The notes beneath the pieces were generated by a model. That model had not been told where the DNA came from. It searched no databases and was given only the letters and a program-made list of their open reading frames with translations. Both the position numbers and the translations under genes were made by a program. DNA of 64,000 nt from Holothuria scabra (taxonomy: Eukaryota; Echinodermata; Holothuroidea; Aspidochirotida; Holothuriidae), in the NCBI GenBank assembly GCA_037179385.1, contig CM074195.1, positions 32,940,222-33,004,221 of the forward strand, read 5' to 3'. Positions 1-10,067 of the stretch are shown here, in pieces. The first letter of the stretch is position 1, and every line of letters begins with the position of its first letter.

Positions 1-283
1 TTTCGAGCAGCAATGTAATTGTTGGGGCAGATCATGAAGCTGACTTCGCTATTTTTTCATTGGGAAAATTGGGAATTCCAAGAGGAAAATTGGAGCATGA
101 GTAATACTAATAGGAAAAGTAAGTCAAATCTGACCTGAATGACGATGTTGTAGTGTTGTATTGGTTTCATAGAAATTAGGCCCATTGTTATACTCAGAAT
201 AACACATCATGGAATGAAGCTACCAGCAGCTGCAGGATTATAGCCGTATTGACCCTGTACCTGCGGGACTCGAGACATTTTGA
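1..283. other. Unassigned AT-rich DNA
   Basis: No coding, RNA or repeat signal was recognised here. Short open frames lack any familiar motif. Confidence 0.5.
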
Positions 284-476
284 GCTCGTCGACCGACACT
301 GTCAAGTAGTTGGAGCATCTGATCTGCACCCAACAGGTGTGGGATTTGACTCCTTCTCGGGTCATGCCCCCAATTTTAAAAATGAAACCCAGGCTACTGT
401 CATTGTGCCTAGGTGCTCAGCTTTAACAATGGAATAGGGAAAACAACTCGATTTGCCACAACTGAAAAAAAAAAAC
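284..476 (+). repeat. Decayed tRNA-derived SINE
   Basis: A tRNA-like head is visible. There is an A-box-like GTCAAGTAGTTGGAGCA at 301-316 and a B-box-like GGGATTTGACTCC at 341-353, spaced as in a tRNA gene, with an anticodon-arm-like stretch between. A short body follows and the copy ends in an A-tract at 465-475. The B box departs from the consensus and the cloverleaf is imperfect, so this is read as an old SINE rather than a tRNA gene. No clear target-site duplication was found. Confidence 0.45.
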
Positions 477-1055
477 GGACTGTGCCTGGCCCGTCTTAAA
501 CCAGTTACTTACAAAATGAGCCATTTAACCTCATGACGAAGTCATCGTTAAGCCACATTGGTCGTTTTTCTAGCTGTAGTCATCCAGCAAACATGCACCA
601 ACAATTGGCTGAATATCAAGAAATGGTTGGTGTTGTGTTAAATGATAAGGGGTATGGGGAATGCTATCTGAAGGGTCGCAAACTTTCAAAACCTTTTGTA
701 CGCTCAGTCAGAGTACTTAAAAGACTGGATACCATGTGTGTAAAAACCAAAAGAACTCAAACAAAATCTGCTACCACACTGGCACCAAGTAACAGTATCG
801 GGGATCCAAATTTGTGTCAACCAAAGGATTACCTATTTATATCTAGGCTTAAGCTTTAACTTGTGAGTTGCCAGTGACATGTAGTCAGTGGGGGAGCTAC
901 AATATAGTAAGAGGGGGCGGTCGCCACCATTGACGGACTCAAATTGCCTGTCAGCACACCTTTAACTCTTTAAACCGTATTAAGGCATAGGGTACCTATT
1001 GTATCTACCTACATTTAAGCGCCCCTACAGCCTATTTGAAGTCCCCCCCCCCCAA

Positions 1056-1056
<1 letters not shown>
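477..1056. other. Unassigned
   Basis: A 108-codon open frame at 533-859 (+) has no recognisable domain and no splice or promoter context, so it is not called a gene. The stretch ends in a C-tract (1043-1053) next to the TA array. Confidence 0.45.
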
Positions 1057-1127
<71 letters not shown>

Positions 1128-1251
1128 GCATATATATATATGTATATATATGCATACACATATATATATATACATACATATACATACATTTATATATATG
1201 TATATATATGCATATATATATATGTATATATATGCATACATATATATATAT

Positions 1252-1297
<46 letters not shown>

Positions 1298-1333
1298 ATA
1301 TATCTATATATATCTATATATATATATATATAT
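1057..1333. repeat. (TA)n / TATG-type microsatellite
   Basis: Almost pure alternating T/A with interspersed TATG, CATA and ACACAT variants. It borders a PLE fragment on its right side. Open frames across it encode only Tyr/Ile runs and are artefacts. Confidence 0.95.
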
Positions 1334-1526
1334 TGAAAAGGTTGCAATAAGTTCTTACAACATAGCTCTTCTGAGGAGTGAGGACCTACATTATTGGCCC
1401 TTACGAAACAGTTCTGTAAAGCTATGTTGTAAGAACTTGCAACCTTTTCAATCAAGCTCCCTTCACAGGGTTGAGCACTTTACCATTGCCTGGTTGACAT
1501 TACTAATTAATTTTTACTATTACGGT
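1334..1526 (+). mobile_element. PLE family 1 terminal fragment with inverted head
   Basis: This piece lies between two TA arrays. The right part (from about 1367) matches the 3' terminal region of the composite PLE at 24965-28442: the hammerhead segment, then about 75 bp ending in the motif TTTTTACTATTACGG. The left part (1332-1366) is the reverse complement of 1419-1452, apart from a short extra AAT, so the copy begins with an inverted piece of its own tail. No coding sequence is left. It is read as a severely truncated insertion of family 1. Confidence 0.8.
1361..1432 (+). ncRNA. Hammerhead ribozyme motif, PLE family 1, solo copy
   Basis: The core CTGAGGA is at 1371-1377. Stem II pairs GTGAGG (1378-1383) with CCTTAC (1399-1404), then GAA (1405-1407). 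Stem III is ACAG/CTGT closed by a TT loop (1408-1417), followed by A1418 as the cleavage-site base. Stem I closes with the flanking AGCT/AGCT segments and, in this copy, extends into an almost perfect helix of about 33 bp because of the inverted head. Core, stem order and cleavage triplet GTA agree with a type I hammerhead. Activity is inferred. Confidence 0.75.
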
Positions 1527-1666
<140 letters not shown>

Positions 1667-1732
1667 TCGAAATGCTGCGGAGCACTGTTGAAATGTGTAG
1701 GTCGAAAAGACGTAGTGAAATGTGCTTAAACT

Positions 1733-1768
1733 CCACGACTTTTCTTTTATAAACCCTTCATCAGGTGG
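1733..1768 (-). ncRNA. Degraded hammerhead ribozyme, Penelope copy A
   Basis: On the minus strand CCAC, CTGATGA, an A, GGGT, a loop, GAAAAGTC and GTGG occur in hammerhead order. Stem I (CCAC/GTGG) and the CTGATGA core are kept. The 3' side of stem II has decayed to an A-run and the GAAAC motif has become GAAAA. Probably inactive; recognised by comparison with copies B and C. Confidence 0.45.
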
Positions 1769-2085
1769 CAAAAACAAAACTGAACAACCAACAGTAACAA
1801 TTTGACACGACAAACACAAATCCGAAGCGATCGCTGTAAAAACAGAACCGAACGAAAGTGACTGTCAGAAAACATGAGTGCGAAGGATGAAACACAAATC
1901 AAAAGAAGAAAAAGAGCGTCCTGGATGAACAAGTGCACGCACAAATCGAACATAGTCGGAAAAAAGGGGAAAAAGTAGACAAAAACTAGGTCCGGAAAAA
2001 ATAATAATTAGGGCTACACAGTAAAAAATGAGCACGAACGGGTAAGTGTAAAAGGAGTAAAAACTGGCTCAAAAAGGGGTGAATA

Positions 2086-2519
2086 TTACAAAAGGTCAAT
2101 TCTAACATTAAGGCCATGTGGAGCGAGAGTACCTAGCCTCATGATCAGTCTGTTTTCAGCACTAAGGCGATCACGATCGGAGCCTCGACACATTACAGCT
2201 GCCGTAACAGTTAAACGCTGTATAGAACAAGTTGAAGGGGGATTAAAATGTGCAGCCACCGGGTATCCATGGAGATTCTGTTTGATGGACCTAAGGTGCT
2301 CGGTGACTCGATACGCGAGGCGGCGCTTGGTCTTTCCCACATACAACGAGTTACATTTCCCACATGCTAAAATATAAACTACATTTGAGGAAATGCAGGA
2401 GAATCTTTGCTTGACAATAAAGCTATTGCCGTTGGAGCCTGAAATGTTGACGAGGTCGTGTTTGCCAACAACTGGACATGTATTACACCTCGGACGGTTA
2501 CATGGAAAGGTACCAGCCG
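2086..2519 (-). pseudogene. PLE GIY-YIG endonuclease domain, copy A
   Basis: An open frame encoding the C-terminal part of a Penelope-type polyprotein. It runs from a Cys-rich segment ([18 protein letters not shown]) through [21 protein letters not shown], the GIY and YIG half-motifs, to a stop after [13 protein letters not shown]. In PLEs this domain nicks DNA to prime reverse transcription. The frame is intact for this segment but has no RT and no start, because the upstream part is inverted at 2520. Identity rests on motif recognition and on near-identity to copy C. Confidence 0.85.
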
Positions 2520-2705
2520 TGTCGTCTTATCACCCTTCGGTCCGTCCTATTTTACACGCTATCCACAAAAATGTAGAGTTGCTCCGACAAGACCCCTCAA
2601 CCCGTGATGTTTTCCCGGAACCCCCCATCACTGCTTTTAGAGTTGAGAAAAATTTAGCCAACCATTTAGTTCGGGCTTCCCACCCACAAACTTCTTTCGA
2701 CGAAA
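2520..2705 (+). pseudogene. Inverted upstream segment of Penelope copy A
   Basis: The plus strand encodes [18 protein letters not shown] and on through VRASHPQTSF, which in copy C lies immediately N-terminal to the Cys-rich/GIY-YIG segment on the minus strand. Here it is on the opposite strand, forming the 5' inversion of copy A. It then runs into unrelated sequence. Confidence 0.8.
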
Positions 2706-2934
2706 CCTGTTTTTGCCCGATTTGGGACGGCGGGTGCCCCCCGCAACCCGCCTCGTATGCCTATGCTTTAAAGATGCAGCAACTACTGAAGTTGAGTTTA
2801 TTTTGTGAAAAGTTAAGAATAGCGTTTGAGTCTTGGGTATGGATCTTCATTCATTTGAACTATTAATTTATGATTATTTTTATATATATTTTTTTGTTAT
2901 TGAATTAATTCATTCTCGATCACCTTTTTTGTCT

Positions 2935-3245
2935 ATTGTTACTAAGTAAGAAATTATATGTAAGTATTTGTTTATTCAATTTTGACGATTGTAAGCTCGT
3001 ATACCTCTTTGGGGATGAAATAAAAATGAATAGACTGAAACTGAACTGATCTTCTGATAAACGATCATTTCTATAAAGACTTCTCAAATCCACTTATCAA
3101 GTTGAAAGTGTCCGTATAGAGGATGATGTTGGCAATCAGCCAAATGCCCATTGAAACTTCTATCACAATGATTTAATATAAGTCGGTATGAATCCTTTAT
3201 ACTTTAAAGGAAAATATTGCGTTTGTTTCACAAGGAAATTTCAGC
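2935..3245 (+). repeat. Long direct duplication, copy 1 first block
   Basis: Matches 10068-10375 closely, including the shared segments TGATCTTCTGATAAACGATC and GATGATGTTGGCAAT. A divergent third copy is at 17687-17830. Copy 1 is split from its continuation (5005 onward) by about 1.75 kb holding an L1-like fragment and unassigned DNA. Confidence 0.75.
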
Positions 3246-3640
3246 CTTTTAAAACCGATATTTATTGACAAAGAGTGATAAATAATCACAAATAAGGCAG
3301 TATGATAGCCTTCTTTTCAAGAAATAAGTAAATAAGTTTCCCTCAGATTGTGACCATCTTGACATGAAATCTCAAGGAAATGGTTTGTTGAACTTGGATG
3401 CAATAATTTTAACTGGATTTTAATATGCAAATTACCTTTCAGCTAACACTTGCAGAGTAAATTTTTTTTCTTTCTTTTATTATAGAATCACTACTGTAAT
3501 TTTGCCAACAAACACTTTTAAACTGTAGACATAATCTTTGAAAGAGAAGCAACTAGCCATTTTGTTTAGCTGTTAAAATGTACAATCGTTGTGGAGAGAG
3601 TTTCGGACTTTTGTTAATAGTGTTAGTTAAAAATGGTTAA
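3246..3640. other. Unassigned AT-rich DNA inside duplication copy 1
   Basis: Has no counterpart in copy 2. No coding or RNA signal was seen. Confidence 0.4.
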
Positions 3641-3797
3641 CACAGCAGGAGCTAAAGGCCTATACCTTTTATCCTCAGACCACGAAAGGCAATATCAATA
3701 CAAAAGAAAATGCAAAAAAAAAAAAAAAAACACAGCAGGAGCTAAAGGCCTATACCTTTTATCCTCAGACCACGAAAGGCAATATCAATACAAAAGA
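3641..3797. repeat. 67-bp direct repeats separated by a poly(A) tract
   Basis: 3641-3707 and 3731-3797 are identical over 67 bp. The spacer is AAATGC followed by a run of A (3713-3730). The same CAAAAGAAAATGCAAAAA string reappears at 4597-4614 after the L1-like fragment, so the insertion history is layered at one A-rich site. Confidence 0.85.
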
Positions 3798-4345
3798 CAG
3801 CTTTGATTAAGTGGGAGAGAGAATTTAATTTCACCGTCGACCAATGGAAACAGATTTTTAAAATTCCCTTTACCACTTTACGTGAAACAAAAATTCAGTA
3901 CTTTCAATTTCGTTTTCTGCATCGGTTACTTGGCACAAATCATTTATTGTTTCTAATGAAAGAGAGTGTAAATAACTTGTGTACTTTCTGTAATTTAGAA
4001 GACGAAACGATTTCTCATCTTTTCTGGGAATGTAGATTTACTTCAAGTTTTCTGTTAGACATAGAGCAAATCATTCTTGGTAAGCAGTTTACTTTTTCAA
4101 AGCAAGATATTTTCTTTGGGTTCAATTTACATCTAAAGCATCCTTATAACTTTTTAATTTTTCACTTAAAATACTACGTTTTTGCAAGAAAATGACTGAT
4201 GATGTGCCTAACGTTGATGAATTTCTACATAAATTTAAATTTCTTTTACAAGTTGAAAAGTCGCTCTCGGGGAAGAAAACAAAACGTTATGTATCTTTTG
4301 AGCGCTTACAGAGCGCATTTAGTTTTTGTAATTGGTTAATGTTAT
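3798..4345 (+). pseudogene. L1/Tx1-like ORF2 C-terminus (zf-RVT region)
   Basis: The first frame (to 4195) reads KWEREFNFTVDQWKQIFKI, then KIQYFQFRFLHRLLGTN and NLCTFCNLEDETISHLFWEC, the Cys/His knuckle (CxxC...HxxxxC) found in the C-terminal region of L1- and Tx1-like ORF2 proteins. A single frameshift near 4190 moves to a frame continuing MTDDVPNVDEFLHKFKFLL to a stop near 4345. Endonuclease and RT domains are absent through 5' truncation. The same family is present at 39400-41690, which covers the part just upstream of this segment. Confidence 0.75.
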
Positions 4346-4615
4346 GATATGTTTTTATATTTTATATAACATAAAGATCAAAATGTCGAAGGACAATTTT
4401 CCCTATGATGATTTAGGTGTTTTCTTTCTTAATCTTGATTGCTTTCAAGTATTTCAATATTAAAATGTTAAAGTTGTTAATTGTTTTGTACATAGTAACT
4501 GAATGGTTGAGTTCAGGAAATTTGTTTCTCTTGATTGTATGTATTGCTTTTGTTTTTGAAATTGAATAAATGATGGAAAAAAAAACAAAAAAAAAACAAA
4601 AGAAAATGCAAAAAT
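3798..4615 (+). mobile_element. 5'-truncated L1/Tx1-like LINE, 3' end
   Basis: Begins mid-ORF and ends with AATAAA (4565-4570), a poly(A)-rich tail, and a repeat of the flanking CAAAAGA (3791-3797 and 4597-4603), a candidate target-site duplication. It encodes the C-terminal zinc-knuckle region of an L1-like ORF2. Confidence 0.75.
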
Positions 4616-5004
4616 AAATAAATAAATAAATAAATCAATCAATCAATAAATAAAAATGCAAACAACATTGCAAGGTCCTGATGTTAGAAAGGTGGACTGC
4701 TCGCTGGACTACCAAATTTAAATACCCATACATTCTCTTCAGGATTGCCTACCTTTGTTAACCTAACCGAAAATATTTTCACGGATGCTAGGATGAAGCC
4801 TTTACCAGTTGTCAGCGTGACGCTGGCAACGAATAGCAAATTTTAGCCATCTTTAGTTGCCCACCCTTAACCCACAATCTATAAGAGAACTTCCTGTTCA
4901 GGTATCTTGAGATCAATAAACTTAAAAGGGTTTAACCCTTGTAAAGAGTATTTGCCCAATAGAGCAAGGTTGGTTGTAAAATGGGTTAAATATTACAGAT
5001 TATA
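4616..5004. other. (AAAT)n tail and unassigned DNA
   Basis: 4612-4655 is a short AAAT/CAAT simple repeat continuing the L1 tail. The rest shows no recognisable feature. Confidence 0.5.
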
Positions 5005-7050
5005 GCGATAAGCCTTTTCCTCGGGGACTAAAACACCCTGTTCAATTCTACAAGCATATTTACTCAAAACTGTTCTAGTCATTTTGATGGATTCATAAAA
5101 TTATGACGTATTCGTGCTCCCCATTCTGCTTGGATCTAAATAATTTCGGCATTTAGTATTTTCCGGCACATTGAAATAGTGTTTTGGCTTTTTACGAGAC
5201 AACCGAGTATCTAAGCGCATACGAGAAAAAATTGTCGTGATATGTATCATCTTGAACACAATGCTAAAACGATGAATTTTCAGGGGAATTTACATGATCA
5301 TTCGTTTTGACCGTACTATGTCTAAAGATCAGCCAATACTATCTTTGATTTTTGATTGAGATATGACTGTAACAGTGTCCTCACTTTTTATTTAAAAATG
5401 TATGTGATTTAAAATAGATTTTGAATTGACACTATGTTTTAAAAACCAGGTTACGTCCGAATTCTGACAGCATTTGACATATAAACATTTTATATTTCCC
5501 GCTTTTCAAAGGGTTATATCATCTCTTAGTCCACCCTCGCACTCATACGTTAAAAGAAAGTCCCATGTCCTAGTATGTACAGCAACTTGATTCGAATCGA
5601 ATTCATTAATCAATTTGCAAAAATATTTCTTATGGTTTTCAATCAGTGTGTTTGTTTAACATGCGAAATTCTCAATCAGATTTAGAACCAGGGGAGTTTG
5701 TAATACAATTGACATATTTTGTCGGTGGAATTGTCAAGTCATTCCTCCGTCCGCATTAACACACACACACCATCACACGCAAACAAACAAAAACAAATTC
5801 GTTGCCTTAGCCGCCACGCCATTGTTTGATATTTGAAAAAAAAAATACTCAGGAGGCCATGAGGGTCATATATCTGGATAGACGTTTGTTTTAAGCTTTT
5901 TATTTTACTTCCATAATTGGTTCTTTGCAGCTGATGATCTGATAACAATAAAAAAAAAACAGTCTAAGCCAATCACTATTTCAAACAGGCAACTTTACAG
6001 GAGAAACAAAGAGAATAACAATGATACTAGATGCACGTTCCAAGGTTTATTTTACTTACGTAATTGGTTCATTGCAGTTGATTATTTGATAACAGCAGGA
6101 ATCAATCTAAGCCAATCACGATTTCATCAGGTACCGGTTATTTTACAGGAGAAACAAACGGAAAAATAGTTATGCTAGATGCATGTTTCAAAACTTGTTT
6201 CAAATCTTGAATTGGTTCTTTTCAGTTGATAACCTGATAAAAACAAAACGCAATCTTACCCAGTCACCATTCAAGAGGCAACTTTACAGAAGAAACAAAG
6301 AGAATAAGAGTTCTCGTGTGTTTGAGGATCCCAACTGTTGAGAGTCCAAAAAGGTTGGTTTGAAATCATCATTAATCAATATATTTGTAAGAAAAATATA
6401 AAAACCGTAGGAACTCGAGAAAAAGCAAAATACAGACAAAAAGAGCAGATTAGAAGCCCCAGTGCACAGAGACGGACAAGAATAAAAGAAGAAGAAAAAG
6501 TTTAAAAAAAAAATCGACAACTGCAGTGCATTTTCATCTCAAATCCCATGCAGTTGTTAATTTTAAATTTCAAATTCTAGAAGTTCTTAAAACTGATTCT
6601 GATACCAGGGATGTCCGCCTCTTAGACTCGTTTATTATATTGGATTAGGAAATTGAATACTTAAGTTCTTCCGGCTTAAACATTGATGAAACCTTCCACA
6701 CCCAAAATCGTGGAAGAAGACACAAGAAGTAACTGAGCCCCTTTTCTCGCTTGACTAGTTTTCTTTTTTCTCTTTTACGGTAATCCGCCCTAAAGTTTTT
6801 CCCTGGTTCGTCTCTGTGCACTGGAGCATGTAATCTGTTCTTTGTGTACGTATTTTGGCCTTTCCCCTGTTTCTAGGGCCTGTGTATTCAGCTCACTCTA
6901 TTGGTGTTGTACGATTTTTTAGAGTGATCACTGTAGGTACTCCATCAAGAGTGAAACTTTGCTCGTTTGCAGGAAATTTCACTCTTTTTGGAGTGAATTC
7001 CCGCTTGTCACTCCATCAAAGAGTGACTAAGTTCATCCTTTTTGATTTAA
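5005..7050 (+). repeat. Long direct duplication, copy 1 main block
   Basis: Collinear with 10376-12440, with small indels and many substitutions. Shared landmarks include TCAATTCTACAAGCA, the CAACTGTTGAGAGTCCAAAA segment, and CTTTCCCCTGTTTCTAGG. No coding region is conserved between copies, so this looks like a non-coding interspersed or segmental repeat rather than a gene duplication. Confidence 0.8.
5888..6315 (+). repeat. Three ~150-bp tandem units inside the duplication
   Basis: Units begin near 5905, 6058 and 6210, each with AATTGGTTC(T/A)TTGCAG-like text, a GATAAC block and a conserved GGAGAAACAAAGAGAATAA-like end. The same three-unit array is in copy 2 at about 11255-11640, so the tandem amplification came before the larger duplication. 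Confidence 0.75.
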
Positions 7051-7052
7051 GA
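6905..7052. repeat. GAGTGA/TCACTC hairpin-rich repeat, copy A
   Basis: A run of short inverted pairs built on TCACTC...GAGTGA, for example TTTCACTCTTTTTGGAGTGA and CACTCCATCAAAGAGTGA. The same family occurs at 12310-12440, 41691-41890 and 45455-45815 (opposite orientation). Confidence 0.75.
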
Positions 7053-7408
7053 GAGTGTACATATAAATAGTACAAAGAGGACGGCATCATTTCGACACAA
7101 CGTTTAAGGCACAAAAGAAAACAGAATAAAATTCCAGTAAGAAATAGATATTTCGGCCGCCAACTGGCGCCTTGATCACTGAGGAAATCCAACAGTACAA
7201 GGTAAAGGAAGGTAACAAAATGACGCAAGTAAGTAAAACACAATCTAACTCTTACTGAAACTAGCTTGGTAAAAAAAAAAAAAAGAATTTAACCAGATTA
7301 AGTTCTTTTTTTCACGAACATTACCGTTCTGGGAGTAGGTCTCATCAACCACGTTAAGCCCCTTAGTGCAAGTGTATCCAATCGATACATCCATTAACAC
7401 TCATAAAG
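7053..7408. other. Unassigned
   Basis: No recognisable gene or repeat apart from a short A-run near 7271-7284. Confidence 0.4.
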
Positions 7409-10064
7409 CAGGGGTGGCGCCAGCGTGGGGGCCGGGGGACATGCCCCCCCGGGGCGCAAATCTCTGTTTGAGAGTGTGGGGGGGGGGGCCAAAATGCTTA
7501 TGATGTGCCCATGAGTACTAAACTGTGCACGCTTGGCGGGCTTCGCGAGCGCGAAGCGCGAAGCCCCAAAGGACTCCTGGTGGGATCCAGGGGCAAAGCC
7601 CCTGTGGGGGTCCAGGCTTCAGGAAAAACTGTTTTCGAATGAAAAAACGAAAAAAGGTGACCATATTTTTAGGTCTACTCAAATTCTGGGGGAGGGGGGC
7701 AAATTACGATTTGGCCCCCCCACTTTTTCACTTGAGGGGGAGAAGTCCCCCTCCCCCCGTGATTTGCGCCCATGCCCACCCCCCCCCCCCCCCCGTCGGG
7801 GAACACTGGCCCCCGTCGGGAAGGTCGGAGGTTTCGTCGGGGAGGCCTAAAATAATAAAAATAAAAACATCTACAACGACTAAAGTTACTGGATGAGTGA
7901 TCTTGAACAAACTTTTTGTTTTGAAATGCTATTTTGATACATATCCGGAATCGATTTTCAATCACTTCTTCTTAGCTCCGTTATACCTCATTCCATGAAC
8001 CTTGTCGTATTTCATCCCCCGTCGGGGAAGACGGCAGTTTTCTTCTGGGAGGCCTAAAAATGAACGTAAAGGACTGAAGTTACTGGATGGATGATCATGA
8101 ACTGTTTTTTTTCTTTATGAACTATTTTTTTTTCTTTTTGTAACGCTATTTTAATGCATTATCTGAATCTTCATGCCCACGATAAACTGATAAAAGATAC
8201 GGGTCTGATAAAATTCAGTCCCCCGGACGATCTTCTTGATGTTTGCTTGCTAGAGGACCATATTCTTTAAAGAAGATTACAATTCCGAATTTTCCTTACA
8301 AAAGCGGACGAGTGGTTGTTAATTCATGTGCTTGCAGTGCCAAATGGTCTGCCATCCGGCCTGCCCCGACAGCCGAATTCTAGTAACGGTAATGAAAATC
8401 GGCCAGGCCGTTTCAGCTACACGTGATGATAAACAGTAGTGTGAGAATGTCTCCCAATAAGTCTGACTGACAATTCATTTGAAGCCACCTTGTAACTTGA
8501 CATATTTTAAAATACGTTGGAAGTAAAATCATTTATAGTCTGGAGTTCGGGCAGTCACATAGAAAATCTCATCTACTTTTAGAGGACCTTGCAATTGAAG
8601 ACAACGAAGATTCTTAATAGAGTCAAAAACACTTAGGATGTTTTCATATCCGTTGCGTAGTTTTTCCCTGAAAAGGGACAAGAACATAACATCTAATTGT
8701 AGCAGTACCTTTTATCTGGCTATTTTCTGATAATTTAGCAAGTTGGGTTGTTTTTCTATTGAAGTGAAACTTTCATTTCAAAGGAAAGCTTAAAATAAGG
8801 ACTGCTTCCGACATTTCTAGTTCGAGTCTGGGAAATGCCATTTCCGGCCGTATGAGAGGTTACATTTTTTAACAATTTTCTGTATGCTCCGCGCCAACTA
8901 ATGGTGGTGCTCCTCTCAAGCAGTGTTTTGGTCGAACAGATCACTTCACACATCAATACATGTTTGCAAATTATTCTTCGTTTTGGAGCAATATTATGAA
9001 GTGAACATTTTATTGCCAAAGAAAGCTCAAAATAATGACTGCTTTGTTTTTAGTTACGAGCTCTGGAAATTCCATTCAGTCATATTCAGTAACCCCAACA
9101 AAGCTATACAAAACTACAGATTACTCCCTACTTGATTTTTCTTATAAGAAGGTCAAATTCTTCAATAAAAACACCAAAATCTGTCATAATATAAGTTTCA
9201 GATTGTTAAAGTGGCAAAATTTTCCAAGTTTGATGGATACTCAGTACAACAAATAACCAGACAACTCTGTTAATCACCCCGGCATAAAAGAAAGGCATAA
9301 CACTTAATAAGGAACCCAAATTTTATAACCTTACCAAAAACCAAATTTTCTTATATTAAATTCCAAAATTTCTGCTACAAAATAAGCTCTTAATTTTCAA
9401 ATCTTGGTTCAAAAAAGGATAAAAAACTTTTCGGGCAAACTTTAAAGGCAAGCATTCTTCACTCTAAACTACAGTTTCAGTATACATACATCAAAACTCT
9501 CAATTGGTACAGCTCTTTGATTGGCATCACATTCAAACAATGCATCATAGCTAAATTACACAGCATGGGCACTGAGAGTGTCTTGATTACACATTATGGA
9601 CTTGTATGGCCACTGGGACAAGCCATGAAGCAATAAACTAGGATTGTGTCTGGATTAAGATGAGTTTTAGATAAATGTGGGAGGGGCTAGAATTAAGTAG
9701 AATGGGAGAATTGGAACTGTTTGTGATAATGAAAATATGCCTTTAAGTCTCGTCTTGAGACCTTAGTACGTAGGACCAGAACGATTAAATGCATAACCCC
9801 AACAGAATTTCAGCTGTCGCGTGTAAAACGTTTTTGAATTTGTTCATATCAAGGATAGATTCTTCAATAAATACCCCAAATTTTTAATTGTCTTTACAAA
9901 AGTCAAATTTCTTCCAAATAATAAACTTCAGATTTTTAAGTGTTTGTTTAAAAAAGGTCAAAAATTTCGGGACTAACCCATCGCCTTTGTCGGGGCCTTG
10001 AACTGCTGGCCCCCCTGTCGGGGAACTTGGCCCCCCTGTTAGACAAATCCTGGCGCCACCCCTG
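7409..10064. mobile_element. DNA-transposon-like block with 15-bp terminal inverted repeats
   Basis: CAGGGGTGGCGCCAG at 7409-7423 is a perfect inverted match to CTGGCGCCACCCCTG at 10050-10064. CAGGGG...GGCGCCAG termini are typical of hAT-like non-autonomous elements. The interior has no transposase frame. It contains poly-G/poly-C tracts and segments found elsewhere: 7445-7610 resembles 51165-51315, 8335-8580 resembles 35945-36205, and 9440-9750 resembles 44115-44425 inverted. No matching 8-bp target duplication was found, so this may be composite or rearranged. Confidence 0.5.
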
Positions 10065-10067
10065 TTT

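Noticed and set aside
533..859. 108-codon frame as a small gene
   Set aside because: No recognisable domain or expression signal; flanked by repeats.
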